From: an uncultured Negativicutes bacterium
GTDB lineage: Bacteria; Bacillota; Negativicutes; Veillonellales; Megasphaeraceae
Reading direction: 5' to 3'
DNA: 64,000 nt
Assembly (NCBI GenBank): GCA_900752195.1
Contig: CAADUJ010000007.1
Coordinates: forward strand, 124,001-188,000
Part shown: positions 8,335 through 18,500 of the stretch, piece by piece
Layout of the letters: each line of letters begins with the position of its first letter
How positions within the stretch are numbered: position 1 is the stretch's first letter
Made by a program: the position numbers and the translations under genes
The notes under the pieces: generated by a model
What the model was told of the DNA's origin: nothing
Seen by the model: the letters and a program-made list of their open reading frames with translations, nothing else
The model's database searches: none

Positions 8335-9450
8335 ATGGCTAGCCATCATATGTTGGGACTTATTAATTTACAAGATAATTCGGTCTTGCAGAAACTCAAT
8401 GAAACACGCCCGCTGGCTACGATGCCTATTGGCGGAAAATTCCGTCTCATCGATTTTACCTTGTCCAATATGGTCAATGCAGGTATCAACAACGTCGGTA
8501 TCCTGTTATCGCATCAATCTCGTTCCGTCTTGGATCATATCCGCTCTGGCAAGGAATGGGGACTGGCTCATAAAGGAGATGGACTTTTTTACCTGCCTGC
8601 AGATGTACAGGATATTATCCATTCTGTCTCAGGGGATATTCATACATATTATAAGAACCTCCTCTTTGTGGAACGGGGACGAAGCCCTTATTTACTTGTC
8701 AGCTATTGTGATACGGTAGAAAACATAGACTTTGATGAAGTGCTCCATTTCCATCGCCGTCATAACGCCGATGTGACAGTCATTTATTCAGAAGAAAAGG
8801 AAGATACGAACCAGGATGGTTTCGCCCTTACGACGGATGACGGTGACCGCGTTACGGCCATTACGGAAAAAAAGAACATACAAAAAGGAGAAAAACGGTA
8901 TCACCGTCAGCTCCTCATCGATTCAGAAATCTATCAAAACGCTGTGCGTCGTGCCTATGCCCGCGGATACAACTACTTCATCAATGACGTTTTAAAGCGC
9001 AATATAGACCGCTTACGGATTTTTGGTTATAATTATAAGGGGTACGCCCGGCGCATCGATTCGATAGAATCCTACTATACTACGAGTATGGATTTCTTGA
9101 ATGTCGATACGTGGCGTGACCTGTTTCTACAGAATCAGCGGCATATTTATACAAAAATCAAAGATGAAGCACCGGCAAAATACATGGAAGAATCACAAGT
9201 CAAAAATTCTATTGTCGCCAATGGTTGTATCATTGAAGGAAAGGTGGAAAATTCCATCCTTTTCCGCAAGGTTCGGGTAGGAAAGAATGCTGTGGTCCGC
9301 AATAGTATCATTATGCAACATTCTGTTATTGGTGATGATGCGTGCCTGGATAATATCATCTGCGATAAAAACACGTTGATTCAACCGGAAGCAGAATTGT
9401 CTGGTGCAGACGGTACACCTTTGTGTATCAGTCAAGGCACTGTTATTTAA
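8335..9450 (+). CDS. glgD: GlgD subunit of glucose-1-phosphate adenylyltransferase
   Basis: 371 residues, paralogous to GlgC. It keeps the fold (MPIGGKFRLIDFTLSNMVNAGI and the C-terminal hexapeptide repeats) but lacks the N-terminal GGxGxRL pyrophosphorylase loop, starting instead with GLINLQDNS. In Firmicutes, GlgD is a non-catalytic or weakly active partner that raises GlgC activity in a hetero-oligomer. The SD GGAG overlaps the end of glgC, so the two genes are translationally close and probably made in equal amounts. Confidence 0.92.
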   Translation: MASHHMLGLINLQDNSVLQKLNETRPLATMPIGGKFRLIDFTLSNMVNAGINNVGILLSHQSRSVLDHIRSGKEWGLAHKGDGLFYLPADVQDIIHSVSGDIHTYYKNLLFVERGRSPYLLVSYCDTVENIDFDEVLHFHRRHNADVTVIYSEEKEDTNQDGFALTTDDGDRVTAITEKKNIQKGEKRYHRQLLIDSEIYQNAVRRAYARGYNYFINDVLKRNIDRLRIFGYNYKGYARRIDSIESYYTTSMDFLNVDTWRDLFLQNQRHIYTKIKDEAPAKYMEESQVKNSIVANGCIIEGKVENSILFRKVRVGKNAVVRNSIIMQHSVIGDDACLDNIICDKNTLIQPEAELSGADGTPLCISQGTVI

Positions 9451-9465
9451 AAAGGAGATAGCCTA

Positions 9466-11898
9466 GTGAATACGTGGAAAGATAAAGACGAATTCAAGAG
9501 CATATTTACCGAAAAAGTTCATGTTCTCTTTGAAAAAGAACTCCAAGACCTGACACCTACTGAAGTATATCAGACCGTCGCGTTCATGGTGCGTGACTTA
9601 GTCAGTGAAGACTGGATCCGTACGAATGAAGTATATGACAGAGATAAATCGAAACAGGTATACTACTTCTCCATTGAGTTCTTATTGGGACGCCTGCTGC
9701 AGTCGAATCTCATCGGCGTCGGCATGGAAGAGGTATGCCGGCAGGGCCTGAAAGAGCTGGGCTGGGATTTGGATGCCATCATCCCAGAGGAACGTGATCC
9801 CGGTCTCGGAAATGGCGGGTTAGGTCGTTTGGCAGCATGCTTTATCGATTCTCTGGCAGCGTTGCAGCTGCCAGGCCACGGCTGTAGTATCCGCTACCAA
9901 TATGGCTTATTTAACCAACGCATTATTGATGACCAACAAGTTGAGTTGCCTGATGCATGGCTTACCGATGGGTTCCCCTGGGAAGTGAAGAAAGTCGATA
10001 AGGCCGTCAACGTACGTTTTGGTGGCAATGCGTATATGCGTCCGACCGAAGATGGACAGCTCGAATGTGTCTATGAAAAATATTCGTCTGTCCGCGCCGT
10101 TCCGTACGATGTGCCCATTATCGGGTACCACAATCATACTGTCAATACGTTGCGCTTATGGCGGGCAGAATATTCCCGAGAAGATATGTATCGCGAATTA
10201 TCGTTGGGAGACCGTCATCGCGCTTTCCGCTATAAAAATAATGTACAGCTGATTTCCCGTTTCCTTTATCCGGAAGACAGTACGGAAGAAGGACGGCGCC
10301 TGCGGCTCATGCAGGAATACTTCATGGTGTCTGCAGGCATCCAGTCTATCATCCGCCATTACAAGAAAAAAATTAGTACGGATTTACGGAAATTCGACAA
10401 GTACGTTGCCATTCATATTAATGATACTCATCCTGCTCTCGTTATTCCTGAGCTGATGCGGATTCTCATGGATGAAGAAGGCTTATCATGGCGGGCGGCC
10501 TGGCATGTAACGGTTCGGACAGTGGCGTATACGAATCACACCGTCTTACCGGAAGCCATGGAAAAATGGTCTATTCCTATGTTCAAGAGCCTTTTGCCAC
10601 GTATTTACCTCATTGTCGATGAAATTAACCGTCGTTGGCTCCGGTTTGTCCGTAAGCGTTTTCCCAATGATGAAGAACTGGCGGCAAATGTAGCCGTTCT
10701 CTGGGATGGACAAGTACACATGGCTCACCTGGCTGTCTTAGGAAGTCACAGCATTAACGGTGTCGCTGAAATACATTCTCAAATATTAAAAGATTCTACG
10801 CTGCATCATTTTTATCGATGTTTCCCGAACCGCTTTTCCAATAAGACGAATGGCATATCTCATCGCCGTTGGCTCATCCAGTCGAATCCACAGTTAGCAT
10901 CGGTGCTGGATGATACGATTGGGACGAAGTGGCGGCAGGAACCGAAAAGGCTGATTGATTTTGAAGCGTATGCCGACGACGGATCCGTGCGGGATACATT
11001 GGCTGCTGTTAAGAAGAAACGGAAAGAAATCCTATGTACATATATTAAAGATAAGTATGGTCTGGTCATTGATACGCAATCGATTTTTGACATCCAGATT
11101 AAACGAATCCATCTGTATAAGCGGCAGCTTTTGAACATCCTTCACGTCCTGCATCTGTACTATACATTAAAGGCTAATCCATCTATACATATCATACCGC
11201 GGACGTACCTTTTCGGAGGGAAGGCCGCTGCAGGCTATGGTGAAGCTAAGCAGACCATCAAGCTTATCAATGTTGTGGCCCGTCTTGTAAACAGCGACAG
11301 GGCCGTCAGTAAGCAGATGAAGGTCTTGTTCCTAGAAAATTATAATGTATCGCTAGGTCAGCTTTTGTTCCCGGCGGCTGATGTGAGTGAACAAATCTCT
11401 ACGGCTGGTAAAGAAGCATCTGGTACGGGGAACATGAAATTCATGATGAACGGTGCGATTACATTGGGGACTATGGATGGTGCCAACGTGGAAATCCATC
11501 GCGAAGTAGGCGATGACAACTGCGTCATCTTTGGACTCCGGGCTAACGAAGTCATGGATTACTATACGCACGGCGGCTACTCGGCGTGGGGTATGTACAG
11601 CGAAGATCCCGATATTAAGCGGGTCATGGACAGTCTTGTCAACGGGTCACTTGGGTATGGTGAAAATTTTGCCATGCTCTATGAATCCCTTCTCGACAGA
11701 AACGATGAGTTTTTTGTCCTTAAAGATTTTAAACCCTATTGCAAAGCTCAGGAAGAAGTGGCTCGCCGGTATCTTGATCAAGACAACTGGCTTCGTTCCA
11801 GCGCTGTTAATATTGCCCATTCGGGATATTTTTCCAGTGACAGGACGATTGAAGAATATGTTCGCCAGATATGGCATATCAAGGCTGTTACGATTTAG
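9466..11898 (+). CDS. glgP: Glycogen phosphorylase
   Basis: 810 residues, full length for the GT35 family. It releases glucose-1-phosphate from the non-reducing ends of glycogen. Landmarks are YFSIEFLLGRLL near the N terminus, GNGGLGRLAACF in the active-site region, and EASGTGNMKFMMNG near the C terminus, which contains the lysine that binds pyridoxal phosphate. The start is GTG at 9466, with AAAGGAG upstream and a 15-base gap from glgD. Placing the degrading enzyme in the synthesis operon lets one transcript govern both storage and recovery. Confidence 0.95.
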   Translation: MNTWKDKDEFKSIFTEKVHVLFEKELQDLTPTEVYQTVAFMVRDLVSEDWIRTNEVYDRDKSKQVYYFSIEFLLGRLLQSNLIGVGMEEVCRQGLKELGWDLDAIIPEERDPGLGNGGLGRLAACFIDSLAALQLPGHGCSIRYQYGLFNQRIIDDQQVELPDAWLTDGFPWEVKKVDKAVNVRFGGNAYMRPTEDGQLECVYEKYSSVRAVPYDVPIIGYHNHTVNTLRLWRAEYSREDMYRELSLGDRHRAFRYKNNVQLISRFLYPEDSTEEGRRLRLMQEYFMVSAGIQSIIRHYKKKISTDLRKFDKYVAIHINDTHPALVIPELMRILMDEEGLSWRAAWHVTVRTVAYTNHTVLPEAMEKWSIPMFKSLLPRIYLIVDEINRRWLRFVRKRFPNDEELAANVAVLWDGQVHMAHLAVLGSHSINGVAEIHSQILKDSTLHHFYRCFPNRFSNKTNGISHRRWLIQSNPQLASVLDDTIGTKWRQEPKRLIDFEAYADDGSVRDTLAAVKKKRKEILCTYIKDKYGLVIDTQSIFDIQIKRIHLYKRQLLNILHVLHLYYTLKANPSIHIIPRTYLFGGKAAAGYGEAKQTIKLINVVARLVNSDRAVSKQMKVLFLENYNVSLGQLLFPAADVSEQISTAGKEASGTGNMKFMMNGAITLGTMDGANVEIHREVGDDNCVIFGLRANEVMDYYTHGGYSAWGMYSEDPDIKRVMDSLVNGSLGYGENFAMLYESLLDRNDEFFVLKDFKPYCKAQEEVARRYLDQDNWLRSSAVNIAHSGYFSSDRTIEEYVRQIWHIKAVTI

Positions 11899-11949
11899 GA
11901 TCATGTCATACTAGTCAAGGTTAGCGCAGAAAGGGTGGGGTACATACGT

Positions 11950-14049
11950 ATGAAACTTAGTGCAATTGATGAATACAGCACGTATTTATATCATCAGGGA
12001 ACGAACTATAATAGTTTCCGACTCTTCGGTGCTCATTTTACGGTATACAAGCGGAAATCGTGTGTACGCTTTTCTCTTTGGGCGCCTCATGCCCAATCGG
12101 TTAGTGTTGTCGGCGATTTCAATCATTGGAATCAACAGGCTAACCCTATGGAACGAAGCGAAGTGGGAAATGGAATATGGGTGACCTACATAGAAGGTTT
12201 GCAGGAAGGCGATATTTATAAATATGCGATTACGACATCTTCAGGAGATGTCATTTTAAAGAGCGACCCCTATGCTTTTTGGTCTGAAGTTCGTCCCAAT
12301 ACGGCTTCACGGCTGACAAAACTCCATTACACATGGCATGATAAAAAATGGATGGATAGCCGTAAGGCGTATGATTCATACAGCCAGCCTATGCTGACGT
12401 ATGAAGTCCATCTGGGGTCGTGGCGGTTCAATGCAGAAGGTGAACCGCTGACGTATCGCGAATTAGCCGACCAGCTTGTACAGTATGTAAAGGATATGCA
12501 TTACACGCATATCGAAATCATGCCCCTCTGTGAATACCCTTTTGATGGTTCCTGGGGGTATCAGGCAACTGGATACTATTCTATTACGAGCCGGTATGGC
12601 AGGCCGGAAGATTTTATGTATCTCATCGATGCGTGCCATCGCAGCGGCATTGGTGTCATACTCGATTGGGTGCCGGGACATTATTGCCGCGATGCCCACG
12701 GGCTGCGCTTTTTTGACGGTGAACCATGCTATGAGTCGGGTAATCCTATACTGGCGGAAAACAAGGAATGGGACACGATGAATTTCGATTACGGACGGAC
12801 GGAAGTACAGTCATTCCTCATTTCCAGCGCCCTGTTCCTTCTCACTCAATTTCACATCGATGGTTTGCGTATCGATGCCGTGGCCAACATGCTGTATTTG
12901 GATTATGGCCATAGCGATGGACAGTGGCAACCTAATATGTATGGCGGCCGGGAAAACCTGGAAGCCATCGATTTCATCCGCAAGCTCAATACGGCCGTAT
13001 TTGCAGAGATTCCTCAGGTTCTCATGATTGCAGAAGAGTCATCGGCATGGCCTTTGGTGACAAAACCTGTCGACGTCGGCGGGTTAGGATTCAATTACAA
13101 ATGGAATATGGGATGGATGAATGACATGCTCCGCTATACGTCACTTGATCCGTTATTCCGTAAGGATAATCACAACCTCGTTACCTTTTCCTTGTGCTAT
13201 GCTTTTTCGGAAAATTTCATCTTGCCCTTGTCCCATGACGAAGTCGTCCATGGCAAACATTCTCTTCTCGATAAGATGCCTGGTGACTATTGGAAAAAGT
13301 TTGCCGGTCTGCGGGCCTTCTTTGGCTATTGGATGGCCCATCCTGGCAAAAAATTGCTCTTCATGGGCGGTGATTATGGTCAGTTTATCGAATGGAAATA
13401 TTACGACAGTCTCGATTGGCATCTTCTTGATTACGATAAGCATCGCCAACTTCATGAGTTCATGCGATCCTTGAACTATTTCTATACGACTCATCGCGAA
13501 TTCTGGGAAGAAGATTGCGATTGGTCTGGTTTTTCGTGGATCAGTTGCGACGATTGTGACAATAGCATCATCGCCTTTTACCGCACTGGCAGGAATGAAG
13601 AAGACCAGACTGTCGTCGTTTGTAATTTCACGCCTGTCGTACGTTATAATTACCGTATCGGCATGCCGTCCCAAGGTATTTATGAAGAAGTATTAAATAG
13701 TGATGCTACTGAATTTGGCGGCTCTAACGTACGTAATGAAGGGGCCCTTCATACGGAAGACATTCCCATGCATGGCCGAAACCAATCGCTGTCGCTTACG
13801 ATTCCGCCTTTAGGAACGATTTACTTGCGTAAGAAAGGAGCGCCGACTGTGGGAAAGTCCCGTGCAGTCGCAGCTGGGAAAAAGACCGTGGCGGCTACGG
13901 TGACGAAGACGACTGAAAAAGCCTCTGGTACGACCAAGTCAGGAGGACGCCATAAAGGCAGTACGACTTCAACGGCCCGAAAGAAGGGAACATCGAAGAC
14001 GGGTACTGTAAAAAGAAGGACGAAGAAAAACACGACCGCATTGAAGTAA
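11950..14049 (+). CDS. glgB: 1,4-alpha-glucan branching enzyme with a histone-H1-like C-terminal tail
   Basis: 699 residues from the ATG at 11950, chosen because the purine-rich AAAGGGTGGGG stands at the right distance; the in-frame GTG at 11935 overlaps that SD. The N-terminal CBM48 domain (about 35-130) contains FSLWAPHAQSVSVVGDFN. The GH13 catalytic barrel follows, with DWVPGHY, GLRIDAVANML (nucleophile Asp), MIAEESS (acid/base Glu) and LPLSHDEVVHGK, then a beta-sandwich ending in LTIPPLGTIYL. The usual protein would end there. Instead about 70 residues follow that are almost only Lys, Arg, Thr, Ala, Ser and Gly, like histone H1 or AlgP repeats. An internal SD and GTG lie exactly at this junction. 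Confidence 0.95.
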   Translation: MKLSAIDEYSTYLYHQGTNYNSFRLFGAHFTVYKRKSCVRFSLWAPHAQSVSVVGDFNHWNQQANPMERSEVGNGIWVTYIEGLQEGDIYKYAITTSSGDVILKSDPYAFWSEVRPNTASRLTKLHYTWHDKKWMDSRKAYDSYSQPMLTYEVHLGSWRFNAEGEPLTYRELADQLVQYVKDMHYTHIEIMPLCEYPFDGSWGYQATGYYSITSRYGRPEDFMYLIDACHRSGIGVILDWVPGHYCRDAHGLRFFDGEPCYESGNPILAENKEWDTMNFDYGRTEVQSFLISSALFLLTQFHIDGLRIDAVANMLYLDYGHSDGQWQPNMYGGRENLEAIDFIRKLNTAVFAEIPQVLMIAEESSAWPLVTKPVDVGGLGFNYKWNMGWMNDMLRYTSLDPLFRKDNHNLVTFSLCYAFSENFILPLSHDEVVHGKHSLLDKMPGDYWKKFAGLRAFFGYWMAHPGKKLLFMGGDYGQFIEWKYYDSLDWHLLDYDKHRQLHEFMRSLNYFYTTHREFWEEDCDWSGFSWISCDDCDNSIIAFYRTGRNEEDQTVVVCNFTPVVRYNYRIGMPSQGIYEEVLNSDATEFGGSNVRNEGALHTEDIPMHGRNQSLSLTIPPLGTIYLRKKGAPTVGKSRAVAAGKKTVAATVTKTTEKASGTTKSGGRHKGSTTSTARKKGTSKTGTVKRRTKKNTTALK
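13849..14049 (+). CDS. Possible internally initiated Lys/Thr/Ala-rich H1-like peptide (in frame with glgB)
   Basis: AAAGGAG (13834-13840) lies 8 bases before an in-frame GTG (13849). Starting there would give a 66-residue, strongly basic, low-complexity protein equal to the GlgB tail and nothing of the enzyme. It contains about 17 Lys and Arg residues and no acidic residue except one Glu. This is inference from spacing and the domain boundary; the same purines also encode the residues Lys-Lys-Gly in GlgB, so chance is possible. Confidence 0.35.
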   Translation: MGKSRAVAAGKKTVAATVTKTTEKASGTTKSGGRHKGSTTSTARKKGTSKTGTVKRRTKKNTTALK

Positions 14050-14095
14050 ATGCAGATATATATACTACTATCATACAGAAAAGAAGGTGTACGTC

Positions 14096-15535
14096 ATGGT
14101 TAAGGTATTATTTGCGGCATCCGAAGCCGTTCCATTCATCAAGACTGGTGGCCTTGCCGATGTCATGGGCTCATTGCCTCGTGAGTTGGCAGCACAGGGA
14201 ATGGATGTACGATTAGTTATTCCGAAATATAGCGCCATTTCCGACGCATATAAGAAACAAATGAAGCCTGTCATGCATGGTATGGTCAATTTAGCATGGC
14301 GACAGCTCTACTACGGTGTTGAAGAAATCGATATAGATGGCGTAAAGGTGTACTTCATCGATAACGAATGGTATTTCAAGCGCGATGGCATTTATGGTTT
14401 TGACGACGATGGCGAACGGTTCGCTTATTTTTGCCGTGCCGTCCTCGCCATGTTGCCCAAGGTTGATTTTAAGCCCGATGTCATCCACTGCAACGATTGG
14501 CATACCGGCCTTATGGGGGTATTCTTGAAGGAAGATTTCTATCATGATTCCTTCTATCGGGATATGAAGATTATCTATACGATTCATAACCTGAAATATC
14601 AGGGTATTTACCCACCTTCAATCATGCGCGATGTCATTGGTTTGCCTCAATCGCTTTTTGATAATGGCAATCTTGAATGTGACGGTTGTGTCAATTACAT
14701 GAAATCCGGCATGGTCTATGCTGACTTCATTACGACTGTCAGCCAGACCTATGCCCAGGAAATCATGTATCCTTATTTCGGCGAACACCTGGATAGTTAT
14801 CTTCGAAGCTCTAAAAATCGCATCATCGGTATCGTCAATGGTCTGGACGAAGAAGCGTATAATCCGGCTACGGATTCGTTCATCAGCATGACCTATACGG
14901 CTGATTCCTTCCAGACGCAGAAGCATATCAATAAGGAAGCATTACAAAAAGAACTCGGCTTACCTGTCAAACGTAACGTGCCCATGGTGGCCATGGTATC
15001 TCGTCTCGTCGAATCAAAGGGGCTCGATCTGGTGACGCGCATTATGGATGAGCTTATGGGAGAGGATATCCAGTTTGTCATCGTCGGTACCGGTGACTGG
15101 TCCTATGAAGATGCATTCCGCAACTTGAGCCAGAAATTCCCGACGAAGGTTTCTGTGAATATACTCTTTAATGAAGCTCTGGCGCACAAGGTGTATGCGG
15201 CATCGGACATGTTCATCATGCCATCCCGCTTTGAACCGTGCGGCCTGAGTCAGCTCATTGCGCTGAAATACGGATCTATTCCCATTGTTCGCGAAACGGG
15301 CGGTTTAAAGGATACAGTTCATCCCTTTGATAAGCATACGAATAGCGGCAATGGCTTGACTTTCCAGAACTTCAATGCCCACGAATTGCTCTTTACAATC
15401 AAGCGGGCCTTATCGTACTATGGTGATTCCGCACTTTGGAATCACCTCGTCCGCAATGCCATGACCAGCGATAACAGTTGGAAACGTTCGGCCCAGCAGT
15501 ATGCATCCTTATATCAAAAGGTATTGCAACAGTAA
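14096..15535 (+). CDS. glgA: Glycogen synthase (ADP-glucose type)
   Basis: 479 residues, GT5 family, full length. It transfers glucose from ADP-glucose to the growing alpha-1,4 chain. The N-terminal KTGGLADVMGSLPREL is the ADP-glucose-binding loop, CNDWHTGL follows, and the C-terminal Rossmann domain has PSRFEPCGLSQL and RETGGLKDTV. ATG at 14096 is preferred over an in-frame GTG at 14087 because AGAAGG sits 8 bases before the ATG and would overlap the GTG. It follows glgB by 46 bases. Confidence 0.95.
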   Translation: MVKVLFAASEAVPFIKTGGLADVMGSLPRELAAQGMDVRLVIPKYSAISDAYKKQMKPVMHGMVNLAWRQLYYGVEEIDIDGVKVYFIDNEWYFKRDGIYGFDDDGERFAYFCRAVLAMLPKVDFKPDVIHCNDWHTGLMGVFLKEDFYHDSFYRDMKIIYTIHNLKYQGIYPPSIMRDVIGLPQSLFDNGNLECDGCVNYMKSGMVYADFITTVSQTYAQEIMYPYFGEHLDSYLRSSKNRIIGIVNGLDEEAYNPATDSFISMTYTADSFQTQKHINKEALQKELGLPVKRNVPMVAMVSRLVESKGLDLVTRIMDELMGEDIQFVIVGTGDWSYEDAFRNLSQKFPTKVSVNILFNEALAHKVYAASDMFIMPSRFEPCGLSQLIALKYGSIPIVRETGGLKDTVHPFDKHTNSGNGLTFQNFNAHELLFTIKRALSYYGDSALWNHLVRNAMTSDNSWKRSAQQYASLYQKVLQQ

Positions 15536-15548
15536 TCATACATATGAC

Positions 15549-15582
15549 AGCCCCTGTCGGTGCGCACCGATGGGGGCTTTTG
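15549..15582 (+). terminator. Terminator-like hairpin between glgA and the fusion gene
   Basis: agcccc...tcggtg (15549-15562) pairs with caccga...gggct (15565-15578) through 14 positions with two mismatches, followed by TTTT. It may partly separate the last glycogen gene from the rest of the operon, acting as an attenuator, since the next SD follows directly. Confidence 0.5.
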
Positions 15583-15598
15583 AAAAGAGAGGCTTATC

Positions 15599-18500
15599 AT
15601 GGATATACACCTTTATCACGATTCCCATAACGTCTTGTACCGCTCGCACTTCGGTGCCATGCCATCGGAGGGGAAGGTCTGGCTCCGATTGGATATAAAA
15701 GGTTGCGACGCAGCATCCTGCACGGCAAAGGTTCGCCTCTGGCAAAGCAACGAAGGTGAACACATCGTGCCGATGGTCATGCGCGATGGCTATGGCGAAG
15801 CCCAGTTGACGATGCCATCCAAAGGCTGCCTCGTCTGGTATTATTTCATCGTCACAGTAGGGGATAGGACTGTATATTATGGCAACAATACGAACCATCT
15901 CGGCGGTGTAGGGGCTCTTTCGATGGATCCGCCGCCGGCGTATCAGATTACGGTATACCAAAAGGATTGCCATACACCGAATTGGTTCAAGCATGCCATT
16001 GTGTATCAAATCTTTCCGGATCGGTTTTGCCGCGGCCGAAAAGGATGGGACCATCTTCAGGGAAAAACTGGAGCCGTTATTCACAGTGATTGGAACGATT
16101 CTCCCTATTACTGTAAGAATACGGACACTGGTGACATCGTCCAGTATGATTTTTATGGCGGTGACATCGAAGGGATACGGCAAAAGCTCGATTACCTCTG
16201 TTCCCTCGGTGTAACGGCTATATATTTGAATCCCGTCTTTGAGAGTGCCAGCAACCACCGTTACAGCACGGCTGATTATCACAAAATCGATTCATTCTTT
16301 GGAAGCAACGAAGAATTTTCCGATTTTTGTGCAGAAGCAAAGAAAAAGGGCATACGCATCATCTTAGATGGCGTCTTCAGTCATACTGGCGCCGATAGTG
16401 TGTACTTCAACCGATTTGGTCACTATCCATCCCTTGGGGCATATGAATCGAAAGATTCGCCGTATTATGAATGGTATCGCTTTACGGCGTACCCGAATCA
16501 GTATGAATCGTGGTGGGGCGTCATGGATCTCCCTAATGTCGATGAAACGAACAAATCGTATATGGACTTTATCATCCACAACGATGACAGCGTCCTTCGT
16601 CATTGGATCCGTGCCGGTATCAGCGGCTGGCGTCTCGATGTTATCGATGAGCTGCCGGTGCCATTTTTAAGGGATTTTTATAAGACATTGAAAGAAGAGG
16701 ACCCTGATGCTGTCCTCATTGGCGAAGTTTGGGAAGACGCGTCCAACAAGATCAGCTATAGTGAACAGCGGGAATACCTTTGCGGCTATGATATAGACAG
16801 TGCCATGAATTATGCACTGCGAAAGATTGCCGTCGATTTCATCTTAGGTCGTTGTGACGGCCACTACGCTGGTGAAGCTATTGCGCAGCTTGTAGAAAAT
16901 TATCCCCCTGAACATTGGTATGCCATGCTGAACCTCATCAGTAGTCATGACATTGAACGGATTTTGACGGTATGCGATACGGAAAAGGGAACTGTCCGGG
17001 GAGATTCGATTGCCAAGGCACGCATGAAAGTCCTGACGGCGTGGCAAATGACTATGCCTGGCGCGCCATGTATCTATTATGGTGATGAAGCAGGACAAGT
17101 TGGCGGAAAAGATCCGGACAACCGGCGGACGTATCCCTGGGGCAGGGAAGATAAAGAACTCCTTGCGTATGTAACGAAGCTGACGACATTGCGGAAAACC
17201 TATCCTGCTTTGCAAACAGGGCGGTTTATTCCGCTCTATCACGAAGGGGATGTCTATATTTATGCCCGGTCCATCGAAGGTGGAAAAGATGTATTCGGAC
17301 AAGAAGCTGACGATGGATTGTTCATAATTGCCATCAACAGGAGCGTCACGTCTATCCGCTCGGTCAGCCTCTATACAGACGGTCTAGTTTATGGGAAACT
17401 GTATGATCTGATGGTTCCCAATCGGGAACCTATGGTGACGACGAACAGCCGCATTGAACTGACATTGCCGCCGTTGAGTACGATTATCCTCAAGGGCGCA
17501 GAAGGTAGGAAGAAACGGGCTGGGATCCTCTTGCACCCGACGTCGCTGGCATCGCCGTATGGCCATGGAGACATAGGTCCTGAAGCCTATCGCTTTGTCG
17601 ATTTCTTAAAGACAGGGGGGCAACGGGTCTGGCAGATTTTACCGCTTACACCACCCCTTCTGGGCGATTCGCCGTACCTTTCCAAATCGGCCTTCGCCAT
17701 GAATGAAGAACTTATTAATCTTGATTTCCTTCATAAAGCGGGACTTTTGAAAAACGAGTGGTATGATGCGTTTTGTCAGGATGCTGCCAAGGCGGATACG
17801 TGGGATGCCCAATGGCAGTATAAGAAAAAAGCACTATGGAACCTGTCTCATGACAAGGACTTCGTCATCAACTGGGAACCGTATGGTGCCTTCCAGAAGG
17901 AAAATGCCTATTGGCTGGACGATTATGCGTTGTTCTGTGCCTTAGATGAATTTTTCTTCCACGTCCCATGGACACAATGGCCTAAGGACATAAGACGACA
18001 TGAAACCGCTGCAGTTGACCGGTATAGAAAGGAACTGTCTGCATCTGTAGATCACGTTAAATTCATGCAGTATATTGTTCATCGTCAATGGCAGGATCTT
18101 CACGACTATGCTAAGAAAAATGACGTTTCTATTATGGGCGATATTCCCATGTTCGTCGCTCACAACAGCGCTGACTGCTGGGCTCATCAGGAACTTTTCA
18201 CACTCGATGAAGACGGTAATCCGACGAGTGTGGCTGGTGTGCCACCCGATTATTTCAGCGCTGATGGACAACTCTGGGGCAATCCGCTATATGACTATGA
18301 TGCTATGAAGGCAGAGCACTATGACTGGTGGATCAAGCGGTTCCAACATACGTTGCGTCTTGTCGATGAAGTTCGCATTGACCATTTCCGCGGTTTCGAA
18401 TCGTATTGGAAGATTCCTACACAGGCGAAGACGGCCCGAGAAGGACAATGGGTGAAAGCGCCTGGTGAAGAGTTGTTTGCACAGCTACGTCGGACCTTAG

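Noticed and set aside
15536..16282. A 248-codon minus-strand open frame over the start of the GH13-GH77 gene
   Set aside because: It overlaps clear coding sequence on +, has no SD or recognisable domain and its product is of shadow composition.
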